From Lujinxingia vulgaris (GTDB taxonomy: Bacteria; Myxococcota_A; Bradymonadia; Bradymonadales; Bradymonadaceae), in assembly GCF_007997015.1 (NCBI RefSeq), contig NZ_VOSM01000004.1, forward strand, positions 62,001 to 126,000: DNA of 64,000 nucleotides. Reading direction: 5' to 3'. Position 1 is the stretch's first letter, and each line of letters starts with the position of its first letter. The translations under genes were made by a program, and so were the position numbers. Positions 36,957-46,945 of this stretch are shown here, one piece after another. A model generated the notes under the pieces. It did not search any database. It was not told where the DNA came from and saw only the letters and a program-made list of their open reading frames with translations.

Positions 36957-38555
36957 ATGTCAGCCCGCCCACCACGCGCCATCCTCTCCCTGCTCGGATC
37001 TGCAGCCCTCACCATGCTCGGGCTCGCTATCAGCGGCTGCTCCCCCAATACGCATGCCTGCACCTCCGATCTGGACTGCTACACCGGCGAGGCATGCACC
37101 CTGCAGAGCTGCGTCCCGCTGAGCGATGTCGAAGGCGATGCAGGTGGCGAGCCCGACACCAACCTCGAGCCCGACACCAACCTCGAGCCCGACACCAGCC
37201 TCGAGCCCGACTCGGGCCCCGACTACGATCCTCAGGCATGGCTTCGCACCTACGCCTCCAGCGGCCAGAACGCCTTTATGCGAGCCGCTGCCGGCCCCGG
37301 GGGCGACCTCATCATCGCCGGACACTCCGACACGCTCGCTGTCGGCAACCAGGACATCACCCTCGCGCGTATCGACGCTGCCGGCATCCCGGTCTGGCAT
37401 AAAGTGCTCAGCTCCCCGGGGGGCGACTTCGTCAACGGCCTCATCGCGACCTCGGAGGGCGACTTCATTGCCACCCTCTCCTCCTGGCGCAACGGGCGCT
37501 TCGCCCCGCTCCTCGTGCGTTTTGACGCCGAGGGCAACGTCCTCTGGAAGACCTCCTACGACATTCTCGGCAGCGGCCTTCCCGACTACGGCGATGTGCT
37601 CGCCGGAGGCACCGTTGAGCTCGACGACGGAAGCTTTGCCACCGCCCTTCTCGGCTACTTTATCACGACGTCCACGGCCTCTATGGGGCTGATCGTCGTC
37701 AATGATGATGGCGAGGTGCAGCGCGCCCACCGCCTGGCCGCAGACGCGCTCTCCGCGCACACGCCAGCCGGCGCCAACGCCCTCACGTTGATCGGCCACC
37801 AGCACCTCGCCCCGCTCTCCGGAAGTGGCCCCTCCACGCACCAACCCATCGCCGTCCATCTCAACGCCGAGGGTTTGCCGCAGTGGTCGCTGGGCTACAT
37901 CGAGGGCAACAGCAAAATCAACGCCGTCCTTCGCACTGACGATGGAGGCGCCATCTTCGCCGGATGGCACGCCTCCAACAACACCACCATGGCGGACCCC
38001 TGGGCCCTCAAGATCACCGCCAACGGTGCCATCGTCTGGCAACATACCTACGCCGGACCGGCCGACGAAGCCTTCCACACGATAACCCGTTCCCCCGAGG
38101 GCAATGTCGTGCTCGTCGCCGGCCGTATCAACGCCAACGGCAACATCGCCTACCCCGGTCATCCCCACGTCTTCGAGCTCGACCCGATCGCCGGCCAGGT
38201 CCTCAACATCGAACGCCTGGACCCGAGCGCATCGGGCGACCTCGTCATTCAAGATGCTCTGCTCCTCCATGATGGCTCGCCAGCCCTGGTCGGCACGGCC
38301 CCCAACCCGCAGAACTCCGGCACCCTGATCAACGCCATCATGCGCTCCCCCTCGCTCGACACCCTGGCCGACTGCGCCGCCCCCACCACCCCATCCGTAT
38401 TCAGTAACAGGGCAGCCGCGACAACGATGGAAGCCACCATCCCCTTTGCCGACCCCCAGGGTGCCATCGGCTCCCTGGATGTCCTCCCCGTCACCATGGA
38501 CGCTATCACGCTGGTGGACGTGGCGATTCATGGTCTTCCGATCTGCCCCTTATAA
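36957..38555 (+). CDS. Propeller lipoprotein with four-Cys module (non-RCC1 type)
   Basis: This 532-aa lipoprotein starts at the ATG at 36957 (AGGA 6 nt upstream); upstream in-frame starts are rejected because the signal peptide begins here (LLGSAALTMLGLAISGC). It has the module HACTSDLDCYTGEACTLQSC. A linker follows with three copies of LEPDTN/S. The propeller is of the GNVLWKTSYD/GAIVWQHTYAG type (delta-60/SBBP-like), like those at 28587 and 35057, not RCC1. It thus combines the RCC1-group N-terminus with the other propeller class. Confidence 0.83.
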   Translation: MSARPPRAILSLLGSAALTMLGLAISGCSPNTHACTSDLDCYTGEACTLQSCVPLSDVEGDAGGEPDTNLEPDTNLEPDTSLEPDSGPDYDPQAWLRTYASSGQNAFMRAAAGPGGDLIIAGHSDTLAVGNQDITLARIDAAGIPVWHKVLSSPGGDFVNGLIATSEGDFIATLSSWRNGRFAPLLVRFDAEGNVLWKTSYDILGSGLPDYGDVLAGGTVELDDGSFATALLGYFITTSTASMGLIVVNDDGEVQRAHRLAADALSAHTPAGANALTLIGHQHLAPLSGSGPSTHQPIAVHLNAEGLPQWSLGYIEGNSKINAVLRTDDGGAIFAGWHASNNTTMADPWALKITANGAIVWQHTYAGPADEAFHTITRSPEGNVVLVAGRINANGNIAYPGHPHVFELDPIAGQVLNIERLDPSASGDLVIQDALLLHDGSPALVGTAPNPQNSGTLINAIMRSPSLDTLADCAAPTTPSVFSNRAAATTMEATIPFADPQGAIGSLDVLPVTMDAITLVDVAIHGLPICPL

Positions 38556-38578
38556 ACTCTTCATTCCAGACCCAAACG

Positions 38579-38612
38579 CCGAAAGCCGCCCCACTCCGGG
38601 CGGCCTTTTTTG
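38579..38612 (+). terminator. Rho-independent terminator
   Basis: The stem AAAGCCGCCC / GGGCGGCCTTT with CACTCC loop and T-run follows the last lipoprotein gene. It may also serve the convergent uppP gene. Confidence 0.9.
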
Positions 38613-38668
38613 TTCACTTTAATCTCAAAACGCTTCGCTCAACCTTCTTCACGCCGAGCTTCGCTGAC

Positions 38669-39553
38669 CTACCCCATCATCAAAAGCGCTCCCAGCCCGC
38701 CGGCCCCCACCACCCAGCAGTACCAGGCAAAATGATGAAACTGCGCCTGCTTCAACAGGTTCACAAGCCAGATGATGGTCGCGTAACCCACCACCCCGGC
38801 CACCGCCGCGCTCACCCCGTACACAAGCGCGGTGCGACCGCCATCAACCCCGGAAAAAAGTGCCGGGTCGAACTTCAAAATCAGCGCCCCCAACACCGCC
38901 GGAATCGACAGCAAAAATGAAAAATGCGCCGACTCCTCCCGCTGCGCGCCCAGCCATAAGGCCGCCGCAATCGTAAGCCCGCTGCGCGAAAAGCCCGGCA
39001 GCGCGGCCAGCCCCTGCGAGAGCCCGATGAGCACCGCCACCATCGGCGTGATGTTCCACAGGGTCCAGGCCCCGCCCCGCTCCCTGCGCGTCTCATCCTT
39101 ATAAAAACGCATCGAGAAGAGGATGAACCCGGTGATGATCAGCGAGATGCAGATCGTATGCGGCATGTACTCGGCCGGGATCACCTCGGCGCCCTCGGCC
39201 GGCTCCAGCACCTTGTCGATGCCCAAGCCCACGATCGCGGTGGGGATCGTCGCCAGCACCAGCAGCACCGCCAGGCGCGCGCCCACATGCTGGCGAAACG
39301 CCCCCAGCGATCGCTCGTGCAGCCCGTCGGCCGCCGCGGCAAACACGTCGGTGATCGAGGTCATGATCTGCTGGCGGTAAAACAACATCACCGCCAGCAG
39401 CGTGCCCAGGTGCAGGGTCACCGAGAAGAGCAGCTGCGGCTCCTCCACCCCCAGAAAGGTCTCCCCGAGCAGTAAGTGCCCCGAGGAGCTCACGGGCACA
39501 AACTCCGTGGCCCCCTGCAATATCGCCAACAAGATCGCTTCGATGAAGCCCAT
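38669..39553 (-). CDS. uppP: Undecaprenyl-diphosphatase UppP (BacA)
   Basis: This 294-aa integral membrane enzyme removes a phosphate from undecaprenyl diphosphate to recycle the lipid carrier for peptidoglycan and other cell-wall polymers. Conserved motifs are the N-terminal LQGATEFVPVSSSGHL (catalytic Glu and Ser/Thr region) and LAALPGFSRSGLTI with its conserved Arg. About eight hydrophobic helices are seen. Length is normal. It confers low-level bacitracin resistance when abundant. It lies convergent to the lipoprotein array. Confidence 0.95.
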   Translation of the reverse strand: MGFIEAILLAILQGATEFVPVSSSGHLLLGETFLGVEEPQLLFSVTLHLGTLLAVMLFYRQQIMTSITDVFAAAADGLHERSLGAFRQHVGARLAVLLVLATIPTAIVGLGIDKVLEPAEGAEVIPAEYMPHTICISLIITGFILFSMRFYKDETRRERGGAWTLWNITPMVAVLIGLSQGLAALPGFSRSGLTIAAALWLGAQREESAHFSFLLSIPAVLGALILKFDPALFSGVDGGRTALVYGVSAAVAGVVGYATIIWLVNLLKQAQFHHFAWYCWVVGAGGLGALLMMG

Positions 39554-39619
39554 CTCGCTCCTTAAATCTCAGGTTGCTGGCGAGGCGTTAAGGCCAGGTC
39601 CCACACGTCCGCTGCGGGC

Positions 39620-40201
39620 TTACGCGCTCTTGGCCATCGCCGGGCCCTGCTGCTCAGCGGCCTCCGGATACACCTCCGGCGCCACCCCATCCTCGGCCAT
39701 AATCCAGGTCTTCATCGCCGGCACCATCGCTTCATGCCACTGGGGCGAAAGACGCGTGAAGACAAACGTGCGGTAGAGCGCGTTGATGATGTCTTCGAGC
39801 TCTTCCACAAGATACATCCGCTCGTAGAACTTCTCGTCTTCCTCGCGGCTGAGCACCGCCGGGATCTTCACCGACGAGAAGTCCATGCCCTCGGCCTTGA
39901 GCGTGAGCAGCCACTCGCGACCATCTTTGATGACCCGAATCTTAGCTCGGCTGACCCGCTTACCCTGCTGCAACGCCACCTTCGCCTCCGGCGAGTAGGC
40001 CGGCGCGCCGCCTTTAAAGGTGTTGCGCTCGGTCTCGGCCAGGTAGGCCTCCAGCACCAGCGCGTCGTCAAAGAGCACCTCCAGCTCACCGTGCTCCTCG
40101 ACCTCCATCAGCCCGTCGTAACACTCGGACTTAAACCACAACCACATCATGAACTCGCTGCCCAGAAAGCGCCGCGTTTCAATCAAGTCGATCAGATCCA
40201 T
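39620..40201 (-). CDS. RdgC C-terminal half, encoded as a separate protein
   Basis: This 193-aa protein starts MDLIDLIETRRFLGSEFMMW, matching the 'FLGxEFLTWLW' segment in the second half of recombination-associated protein RdgC. The rest (FDDALVLEAYLAE, REWLLTLKAEGMDFSSVKIP) fits the same region. RdgC is a ring-shaped DNA-binding protein that limits RecA action. In gammaproteobacteria it is one chain; here the N-terminal half is the next gene (40281), 79 bp away on the same strand. The split is inferred from family knowledge. Confidence 0.7.
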   Translation of the reverse strand: MDLIDLIETRRFLGSEFMMWLWFKSECYDGLMEVEEHGELEVLFDDALVLEAYLAETERNTFKGGAPAYSPEAKVALQQGKRVSRAKIRVIKDGREWLLTLKAEGMDFSSVKIPAVLSREEDEKFYERMYLVEELEDIINALYRTFVFTRLSPQWHEAMVPAMKTWIMAEDGVAPEVYPEAAEQQGPAMAKSA

Positions 40202-40280
40202 CGCTTCAAGCTCCTCACCAACGCCCCATAAGGCGTTGAATTTACACCACTTTTAAGAACACACAACCCACCGCACGCGC

Positions 40281-40910
40281 TCAGCGCTGGGGCAGCCCCT
40301 CAATGAAGTTGGTCGGCTCGACCACCGCCAGCTCCTCGATCTTCTCGGGGCCCGGCTCCAGCTGCACGGCGTTGATGTAGGGGTTGCCGGGCAAAAGTTT
40401 CAGCCCAAACGTGTCCTCAAAATACCCCTGAAAGAGCTCACAGACGTTGCCGGACTGGCTCCAGAAACGTACTCGCCCCTTCTGCAGATCCCAGCTCATG
40501 TCGATAACTTTCATGCGCGGAAGCTGCTTCTCTTTGAGGCGACGCTTGACCATGATCTTGATGTCTTCGCGCTCAAACTTGCTCAAGCGCTGCTTGTCGT
40601 TCTGGATCATGTACTCGCGCTCGGCCTCCTCCACGTGCGCTTTGAGCAGCGCGCTGGGGATGGCGTACTTATCCTGGCGAAAGCCCAGGTTGATGAAGTG
40701 GTCGAAGAGCAGCGTGTGCAGATCAAAGCTGATCTGCAGCGGGCGCTCCACCGGCACCCAACCCTCGGAGACTTCTTCTTCGTCTTCGGGCTGAAGCGGC
40801 TTAAAGGCGTTTTTGCGAATTTGCTGCAGGTAGAGTTCTTGCCAGTTCTCCGGCACCTCGCCCTGCACATAGAAGAGTTTGTAAGACAGCGTTCCAGATA
40901 AGGCACCCAA
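40281..40910 (-). CDS. RdgC N-terminal half, encoded as a separate protein
   Basis: This 209-aa protein is proposed to start at the TTG at 40910, with GGAGGG upstream and sequence GALSGTLSYKLFYVQGE like the start of RdgC-type proteins; an in-frame extension to 40988 has no such support. Matching segments are EGWVPVERPLQISFD, GFRQDKYAIPSALLKAHVEE and MSWDLQKGRVRFWSQSGN. It would pair with the product at 39620 to form an RdgC-like ring on DNA. The TTG start is likely, not certain. Confidence 0.72.
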   Translation of the reverse strand: MGALSGTLSYKLFYVQGEVPENWQELYLQQIRKNAFKPLQPEDEEEVSEGWVPVERPLQISFDLHTLLFDHFINLGFRQDKYAIPSALLKAHVEEAEREYMIQNDKQRLSKFEREDIKIMVKRRLKEKQLPRMKVIDMSWDLQKGRVRFWSQSGNVCELFQGYFEDTFGLKLLPGNPYINAVQLEPGPEKIEELAVVEPTNFIEGLPQR

Positions 40911-40985
40911 CGTGGACCCTCCGTGGTTTAAGGTGGGTGAACAAAACGGCTCCGCCCCCCGATCTACCACCGGCACACCGGGGCG

Positions 40986-41035
40986 CAAAAAAATAGGGCG
41001 GCCGCCTCTGACCCGAAGTCAGCGACGACCGCCCC
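40986..41035 (-). terminator. Terminator after putA (minus strand)
   Basis: Read on the minus strand, GGGCGG ... CCGCCC encloses an inner CTGAC/GTCAG stem and is followed by TATTTTTTT. It ends the leftward putA transcript before the rdgC pair. Confidence 0.7.
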
Positions 41036-41062
41036 ACGCCTCAACCTTTCGCCTGTTCAGGC

Positions 41063-44038
41063 TCAGTCAATCTCCGGCGCAAACCCGCGGCGCATCGTGT
41101 TCTCCACCACCACCCGCGGCGTCATAAAGTGCAGCAGGTAGTCCGGCCCGCCGGCCTTGGTGCCCGCCCCCGAGAGCTTAAAGCCGCCAAAGGGGTTTCG
41201 GTACACAAGCGCGCCGGTGATGCCGCGGTTGATGTAGAGGTTGCCCACCTCAAACTCCCGCCGCGCCTGCGCGATATGCGAAGGGCTGCGGCTGAACACC
41301 CCGCCGGTGAGCGCAAAACGGGTGCTGTTGGCCATCTCAAGCGCCTCATCAAAGCTCTCAGCGCGCATCATGGCGAGCACCGGCCCAAAAATCTCCTCCT
41401 GGGCCAGACGATGATCGGGGGTGATGCCCTCAATCACCGTCGGCCCCACATAATAGCCCTGGCCTGAGGGCACCTCGCGTTGCACCAGCACGCGCCCCTC
41501 CTGACGACCGATCTCGATGTAGCTCTCGATCTTCGCTTTGGCCTCGGCGTCGACCACCGGCCCGATCTTCGTGCCCGGCAGCGAAGGCGGCCCCAGCATC
41601 ACGCTCTTAACCGCCTCGACCAGACGCTCCTTAAAGGCGTCGTAGCAGGACTGATGCACAATCACCCGGCTGCACGCCGAGCATTTCTGCCCCTGGAAGC
41701 CAAAGGCCGACTGCACCACCGCGCTCACCGCCTCATCGAGGTCGGCGTCGGCGTCGACGATCACGGCGTTTTTGCCGCCCATCTCACAGACCACGTGTTT
41801 TACATGCGCCTGACCCGGGGCCATCTTCGCGGCCTGCGCCACGATCTTCAGGCCCACCTCCATGCTGCCGGTGAAGGCCACGGTGTGCACCCGCGCATCT
41901 TCCACCAGCGCCTGGCCCACGACCTCCCCGCGGCCCGGCAAAAAGCCAATCACACCCTCCGGAAAACCCGACTCCTGGCAGATGCCCATCAGCTGCGCGG
42001 CAATGACCGAGCTCTGCTCGGCGGGCTTCATGATCACGGCGTTGCCGGTGACGGCGGCGGCCATCGTCATGCCCGTGAGGATCGCCAGCGGGAAGTTCCA
42101 GGGCGCGATCACCGCGGTGACCCCGCGCGGGATGTACTGCAGCTCGTTGAGCTCGCCAGGCAACCTGCCCAGGCGCTCGGGCGTATCGAGCGCCATCATC
42201 TCGCGGGCGTAATAGTCGCAAAAATCAATCGCCTCACACACATCGGCGTCGGCCTCCCGCCAGGTCTTTCCGACCTCCCAGACCATCCATGCCGCAAGCT
42301 CATCGCGACGCTCACGCATCCGCCGGGCCACCTCCAGCACGCAGCGCGTGCGCTCCTCGACCGGCGTCTTCGCCCAGCTCTTCTGCGCGCGGCTCGCGGC
42401 CACAAGCGCCGCCTCGGTGTCGGTGAGGCTCGCGCTTCCCACCTCCCCGACCACCTCCGAAGAGTTGGCCGGGTTGAGACTCTTCAGCGTCTCAGTGGTG
42501 GGCAGCGCGCGGTTGGCCACCACCACATCAAAGCGCCGTCCAAACTGCCCGCGCACCTTCTCGACTGCCTGCGCCATGCGATCGCGGTCGCGGGCGGTGG
42601 CAAAATCACGCAGCGGCTCGTTGCGAAAGCCCTTGATGTTCAGGCTCTCAATCTCGGGCTCCGGCCCCGGCGCCGGGCTGCCATCGGGTGAGGAAGGCGC
42701 GGCCAGCAGCCGCTCCATGCTCTCCCCCTCCACAAAGCTCATCCGCAGCCAGCTCTCATTGGAGGTGTTCTCCAAAAGCCGCCGCACAAGGTACGCCATC
42801 CCCGGGATCATCATGCCGATGGGCACATAGTCGCGCAGCCGGTAACCCATCGAGGTCACCGCCGCCTTCATCGGCTCGGCCATCCCGTAGAGCATCTGAA
42901 ACTCGATCTGACTCTTATCGAGCCGGCTCGCGTCGGCGTAGGCCATCGCGTAGGCGATCGAGCGCACGTTGTGCGAGGCAATCGCCGCGCGCAGCACCTT
43001 GTGGTTGTCCAGCAGCACCTCGGTGCAACGCTCGTAGGACTGGTCCGTCTCCCACTTTTTCTTGAAGACCGGGCAGGGCCAACCCTCCTGCTCGGCGTGA
43101 ATCGTCTCGTAGTCCCAGTAGGCCCCCTTCACCAGCCGCACCGTCACAGGTGTGCCGCGGCGTTTGGCCCATTTGGCCAGCGCTTTTAAGTCGTCCTCAC
43201 AGTCGCGAAGGTAAGCCTGCGCCACAATGCCGGCGTACTCAAAGCCCACAAACTCCGGCTCTTCCAGAAGGCTCTTAAAGACGGCGTAGGTCAGATCTTT
43301 GTAGCGGTATTGCTCAAGATCCAGGTTGATAAAGACCCCGCGCTCCTTCGCCAGCTTAAAGAGCGGGCGCAGCCGCTCCTTGACCGCGTCGATGCTCCCC
43401 AGCGGATCGATGGGATCGAGCTGACTGTAGAGCGACGAGATTTTCACCGAGACATTAACCCGGGGCACCTGCCCGAACTTGGCCTGCTCCAGCGTGGGGT
43501 TGGCCGGCCAGGACTGCGCCTGCTGGCTGAGCGTCTCGATGATCTCCACATATCGCTCAAAATAATCGTTGGCCTCAGCCTCACTGACCGTCGACTCCCC
43601 GAGCAGGTCGAGCGTAAAGCACAGCCCCTCCTTCCACATCGCCTCCAGGGTGGGGATCGCCTCGGTGGCGCTCTGCCCGGCGATAAAACGCTCGGCCATG
43701 CCCACGATCTGCTTCTCGATCTGTCCGGCAGCCATCTTCGCAATCCGGCTATCCGGCTTCACCTTCGAGAGCCCCCACTGAAAACTCGCCGGGAAATCCT
43801 GCTCCGGCCGACAGAAGTATTCTTGAAGGTGCTCGGCCACCTGCACGTGGTCGGTGAGTGTGGGAAAGACGTCCACAAAGCGGAACATCTCCACCTTGAA
43901 GGCCTCATCCTTCATCGACCAGTCCATCATCTTGCCGCTCCAGTAATCCTTGCGGAAGACCGAGGGCGACTGGCCCTTCATGCGCTTAAAGACTTCGCGA
44001 CCCAGTTCAAGAACATCCTTCTCGCGTACTCGAGCCAT
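41063..44038 (-). CDS. putA: Bifunctional proline dehydrogenase / P5C dehydrogenase (PutA-like)
   Basis: This 991-aa enzyme oxidises proline to glutamate in two steps using FAD and then NAD. The N-terminal ~450 residues are the proline dehydrogenase barrel ([49 protein letters not shown]). The C-terminal ~480 are an aldehyde dehydrogenase: [38 protein letters not shown] and the catalytic Cys in [15 protein letters not shown]. The ATG at 44038 begins [16 protein letters not shown]; a longer frame to 44230 is not supported. It lacks the N-terminal DNA-binding domain of enterobacterial PutA, so it is probably not a self-repressor. Confidence 0.93.
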   Translation of the reverse strand: MARVREKDVLELGREVFKRMKGQSPSVFRKDYWSGKMMDWSMKDEAFKVEMFRFVDVFPTLTDHVQVAEHLQEYFCRPEQDFPASFQWGLSKVKPDSRIAKMAAGQIEKQIVGMAERFIAGQSATEAIPTLEAMWKEGLCFTLDLLGESTVSEAEANDYFERYVEIIETLSQQAQSWPANPTLEQAKFGQVPRVNVSVKISSLYSQLDPIDPLGSIDAVKERLRPLFKLAKERGVFINLDLEQYRYKDLTYAVFKSLLEEPEFVGFEYAGIVAQAYLRDCEDDLKALAKWAKRRGTPVTVRLVKGAYWDYETIHAEQEGWPCPVFKKKWETDQSYERCTEVLLDNHKVLRAAIASHNVRSIAYAMAYADASRLDKSQIEFQMLYGMAEPMKAAVTSMGYRLRDYVPIGMMIPGMAYLVRRLLENTSNESWLRMSFVEGESMERLLAAPSSPDGSPAPGPEPEIESLNIKGFRNEPLRDFATARDRDRMAQAVEKVRGQFGRRFDVVVANRALPTTETLKSLNPANSSEVVGEVGSASLTDTEAALVAASRAQKSWAKTPVEERTRCVLEVARRMRERRDELAAWMVWEVGKTWREADADVCEAIDFCDYYAREMMALDTPERLGRLPGELNELQYIPRGVTAVIAPWNFPLAILTGMTMAAAVTGNAVIMKPAEQSSVIAAQLMGICQESGFPEGVIGFLPGRGEVVGQALVEDARVHTVAFTGSMEVGLKIVAQAAKMAPGQAHVKHVVCEMGGKNAVIVDADADLDEAVSAVVQSAFGFQGQKCSACSRVIVHQSCYDAFKERLVEAVKSVMLGPPSLPGTKIGPVVDAEAKAKIESYIEIGRQEGRVLVQREVPSGQGYYVGPTVIEGITPDHRLAQEEIFGPVLAMMRAESFDEALEMANSTRFALTGGVFSRSPSHIAQARREFEVGNLYINRGITGALVYRNPFGGFKLSGAGTKAGGPDYLLHFMTPRVVVENTMRRGFAPEID

Positions 44039-44285
44039 CACAAACTCCGGGCAGGTTGTCGGGGGGGAAACGTGCGCGTCAAAAGGCGCAGAGGAGAGCG
44101 CCTCATAAGACGCGTCACACACGCCGGACGAGGAGTTGGGGCTGGAGCTAAGGAGGGAGTTGAGGGGCGCGCCGGCGCGGCCTAAACATCGTCGCAGGCC
44201 AGGGGTTTGGCAACCCCATTTACGCGACAAAATGTGACGCAGCGCATCACCGCAACCCCGCGATATTATTGACGCATCGCATCAT

Positions 44286-45707
44286 TTACAGATCCAGCCA
44301 CTCCCCCGAGGCCGCCACGTGAATCGCTCCCTCAAAGCCCTCTTTCTGCAGGGCGCGCTTGAGCGCAAACCGCGCCCCGTCGCGGGCGTGAATCAGCGCG
44401 ATCTGCGAGGGCTGAAGCTGGCCTGCGACGGCCAAAAGCTGCCAGCGCAGCGCATGGGTCGGGAGTAAGGCGTGCAGCACCCGGGCGCCGCCCTTTGCCG
44501 AGGTGCCACCTGTTGCCGAGGTGCCACCTGTTGCCGACGCGCCGCCTTTTACCGACGTGCCGGAAGCGGCCGAAGATCCAGCGCTCTCCTGACGGGCGCG
44601 CGCCAGAAGTTTTCCAGCAGGGCTGGAGCGGTGGGCGCGATTACTCACCAGCAGCGTGGCGGTGGGGTCCTCGCGCAGAAGTGCCAGCAGGGCGCCGGCG
44701 GTGGTGTTTTTCTGAAACTGATCGCCCACCGCAAGCGCCACCCCGCCGGCCTCCAGATGGGCGCGAAGTTCGCGCCGCGAGCCGTAACGAAGCCCTTTGA
44801 GAAGTTCCAGATTCTGCTGCACACCCACCGCAAGTGGCCCCTCTCCTGCTGCCTCGCGCCGCATCGCCTCAAGCACCGGCCGCATATACGCGTCGACCAT
44901 CAGCCCCGGTGAGCGCCCCTGGCAGATCTCCCCCAGAATCATGGCGAGCTCCGCCCCCTCCCCCAGCGCCGACGCCCCCGCCAGCACCGCACCGCCGCGC
45001 TCCGAGAGCAACGCTTTGATGCGCTGCACCTCCTCGCCATACTCCACCGCATCGAGCTTCGCCTCATTGGCCAGCGTCGCCTCCATCACCAGCAGGTCGA
45101 GCTCACCCGCCCCCATCCGCGGCAACTCCGCGCCCCCCACCCACACCTGATCGTGCGCGCAGAAATCCCCGGTGTAGAGCACCCGCGCCACATCTCTCCC
45201 GCCCGGCGCACGATCATCCTCACTTCCCTCAAACGCCACCAGCGCCATCGCCGCCCCCGGCATATGCCCGGCCCCCAGCGCCGTGAGCCGCACCCCGGGC
45301 ATCACCTCCACAGCCACCCGCCAGGGAGCGATCTTCACCTTCAACGCGATCGCCTCGGCCCGCTCCCGCGCCACCCCCTGGCTCATCAGCGCGAAGGGCA
45401 GAAGATCGCGCGACTGGCGGGTCATCCACACGTCCATCTTCGGCCAGCGCGCCACAAGTTCATCGAGCGCGCCCACATGATCGGCGTGCACATGGCTGAC
45501 CCACACCGCCCCGGGCACCTCCCCCTTCGCCTCCAGCAAGGCCACCGCCTCACTGCTCTTGCCCGGACGCCCCACACGCCCGCAGTCCAGCAAGAGCTTG
45601 CCCCCCTCCCCACGCCCCACCAGATGCACATTCGGCTCTCGCCCCCCCGCCCCCTTAAGCGAAATGAAGCGCAGCCCCTTCGGCGTTATGCTTGAGTCTT
45701 GAACCAT
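44286..45707 (-). CDS. Metallo-beta-lactamase-fold hydrolase, beta-CASP-like
   Basis: This 473-aa protein has the metal-binding signature HVHADHVGAL (residues ~75-84). GAGHMPGAAMAL and LYTGDFCAHDQ resemble the following metal ligands (motifs 3 and 4), and EATLAN resembles the beta-CASP 'motif A' region. Such enzymes are usually RNA nucleases. A run of Ser/Gly/Thr hexapeptide repeats (about residues 385-410, ATGGTS) comes from an 18-bp DNA repeat at 44497-44568 and is probably a flexible surface loop. It is monocistronic. Confidence 0.8.
   Translation of the reverse strand: MVQDSSITPKGLRFISLKGAGGREPNVHLVGRGEGGKLLLDCGRVGRPGKSSEAVALLEAKGEVPGAVWVSHVHADHVGALDELVARWPKMDVWMTRQSRDLLPFALMSQGVARERAEAIALKVKIAPWRVAVEVMPGVRLTALGAGHMPGAAMALVAFEGSEDDRAPGGRDVARVLYTGDFCAHDQVWVGGAELPRMGAGELDLLVMEATLANEAKLDAVEYGEEVQRIKALLSERGGAVLAGASALGEGAELAMILGEICQGRSPGLMVDAYMRPVLEAMRREAAGEGPLAVGVQQNLELLKGLRYGSRRELRAHLEAGGVALAVGDQFQKNTTAGALLALLREDPTATLLVSNRAHRSSPAGKLLARARQESAGSSAASGTSVKGGASATGGTSATGGTSAKGGARVLHALLPTHALRWQLLAVAGQLQPSQIALIHARDGARFALKRALQKEGFEGAIHVAASGEWLDL
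44497..44568. repeat. 18-bp repeat inside the beta-CASP gene
   Basis: Four units of GCCGAGGTGCCACCTGTT and variants begin at 44497, 44515, 44533 and 44551. They lie in frame and encode [GTSATG]-type hexapeptides on the minus strand, so copy number can change without breaking the gene. Confidence 0.8.
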
Positions 45708-45857
45708 CGGCGTCTAGCCTGACATGTTCTGTGGGGCCTGCCTGCGCATCACATCAGCAGCCGATGCAGCCTGCACAGGCACCCTTTTGCGTTTCCCGAC
45801 CCGGGACCAACTCCGGGTCTGGCCTGCCCAACACGCAGGTCTTCCTCAGGAGTGTGT

Positions 45858-46493
45858 ATGACCTCGGGTGGTCGTCTTAACATCGATCTGAAGCGCGGCG
45901 CGATCCCGCTCTCCCTCTTCATCCTGGCCGTGCTCCACTACGGCCTGGGCGCCCCGCTCTGGGTGCTGGCCCTCTTCTCGTTGTGGATTCCCATCGCCTA
46001 CATCCTGATCCCCTGGTACGCCCGCCGCCGCTGGGAGGAGTTCGACCGCACCTTCACCCAACATTTCCAGCGCGGCAAGCACCGCGAACTCCTGCAGGCC
46101 TACCGCAAAGAGTGGTTCCTGCGCCGCTTCGGCCCCCAGGCCGACATGCTCAGCAAGCTCGGGCTGATCTACAGCGCCCTTGAAAAATACCGCGAAGCCG
46201 AACACGCCTTAGAACAGGCCCTCGACGCGATGGGCTCCCCCGGCCCGCAGCAACTCTACTTCAACCTGGCCAACGTCAAGTTCGAGCTGGGCAAGTTCGA
46301 CGACGCCATGCAGATCTACCTCTCGCTGCGCGGAAACTCCCCCTACCAGCGCGCCGCCCGCACCCAGATGGCGCTCATCGATCTTCAAAAAGGCGCCCGC
46401 GTCGAGCAGGCCCGCTCCTTTCTGGAGAGCGAGCGCCCCCGCGCCTCCGCCCCGATGCGCGAGCGCATCGACCGCGCCCTGGCCCGCCATTAA
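45858..46493 (+). CDS. TPR-repeat membrane-anchored protein
   Basis: This 211-aa protein starts at the ATG at 45858 (AGGAG at spacing 5). Two hydrophobic helices (SLFILAVLHYGLGA, LWVLALFSLWIPIAYILI) anchor it at the N-terminus. The C-terminal half has TPR-like helices (MLSKLGLIYSALEKYREAEHALEQAL, LYFNLANVKFELGKFDDAMQIYL). TPRs are protein-binding scaffolds. Partner unknown. It starts a cluster with three further genes in the same direction. Confidence 0.8.
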   Translation: MTSGGRLNIDLKRGAIPLSLFILAVLHYGLGAPLWVLALFSLWIPIAYILIPWYARRRWEEFDRTFTQHFQRGKHRELLQAYRKEWFLRRFGPQADMLSKLGLIYSALEKYREAEHALEQALDAMGSPGPQQLYFNLANVKFELGKFDDAMQIYLSLRGNSPYQRAARTQMALIDLQKGARVEQARSFLESERPRASAPMRERIDRALARH

Positions 46494-46684
46494 GTCCTCA
46501 TCAACCCGTCAGGCGCACACCCGCCTTGCCAACTGGGCCTTCGGCCCTATAGTGCCCTGTGGCGCCCTGCGCGCATAAACCCGATACCGCCTCGGCCTGC
46601 TCGTCCTCTCACCCGGCGACGCGCCGGCCGGCCCCCTTTTTGACCGCTGCTCACCTGAGCCTGGTTGATTTCAGGAGTTGTTTC

Positions 46685-46867
46685 ATGGCCCGTTCCAAAG
46701 ACCGCAAGTACGACATCCGCACCCTCGACCGCTTCCTGCGCGACGGCAAAGTCTCCGACGAAGAGCATCAGGCCTACCTCGACAGCCTGCCCGACGTCGC
46801 CGAGAAGGCCGCCAAAGTCGAAGCCGACTTTGAAGAGAACGTCCTCGAGAAAAAAGATCAGGAATGA
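46685..46867 (+). CDS. Small conserved-type protein, 60 aa
   Basis: The gene starts at the ATG at 46685, with AGGAG upstream. The protein (MARSKDRKYDIRTLDRFLRD and a long C-terminal acidic helix KAAKVEADFEENVLEKK) is soluble and helical. Its family is not recognised. It lies between the TPR gene and the DUF1844 gene, so it is probably cotranscribed with them. Confidence 0.7.
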   Translation: MARSKDRKYDIRTLDRFLRDGKVSDEEHQAYLDSLPDVAEKAAKVEADFEENVLEKKDQE

Positions 46868-46945
46868 TCCCCTCTCTCCCGGGAGCCGGCAGCCTCTGCG
46901 CCCGGCGGCTCCCGGGCAACCCGCACCACCGCGCCGGAGGCAGTG

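Noticed and set aside
41063-44230. PutA start at 44230
   Set aside because: The extra 64 residues are low-quality coding with Ser/Pro runs; the family start and spacing fit 44038.
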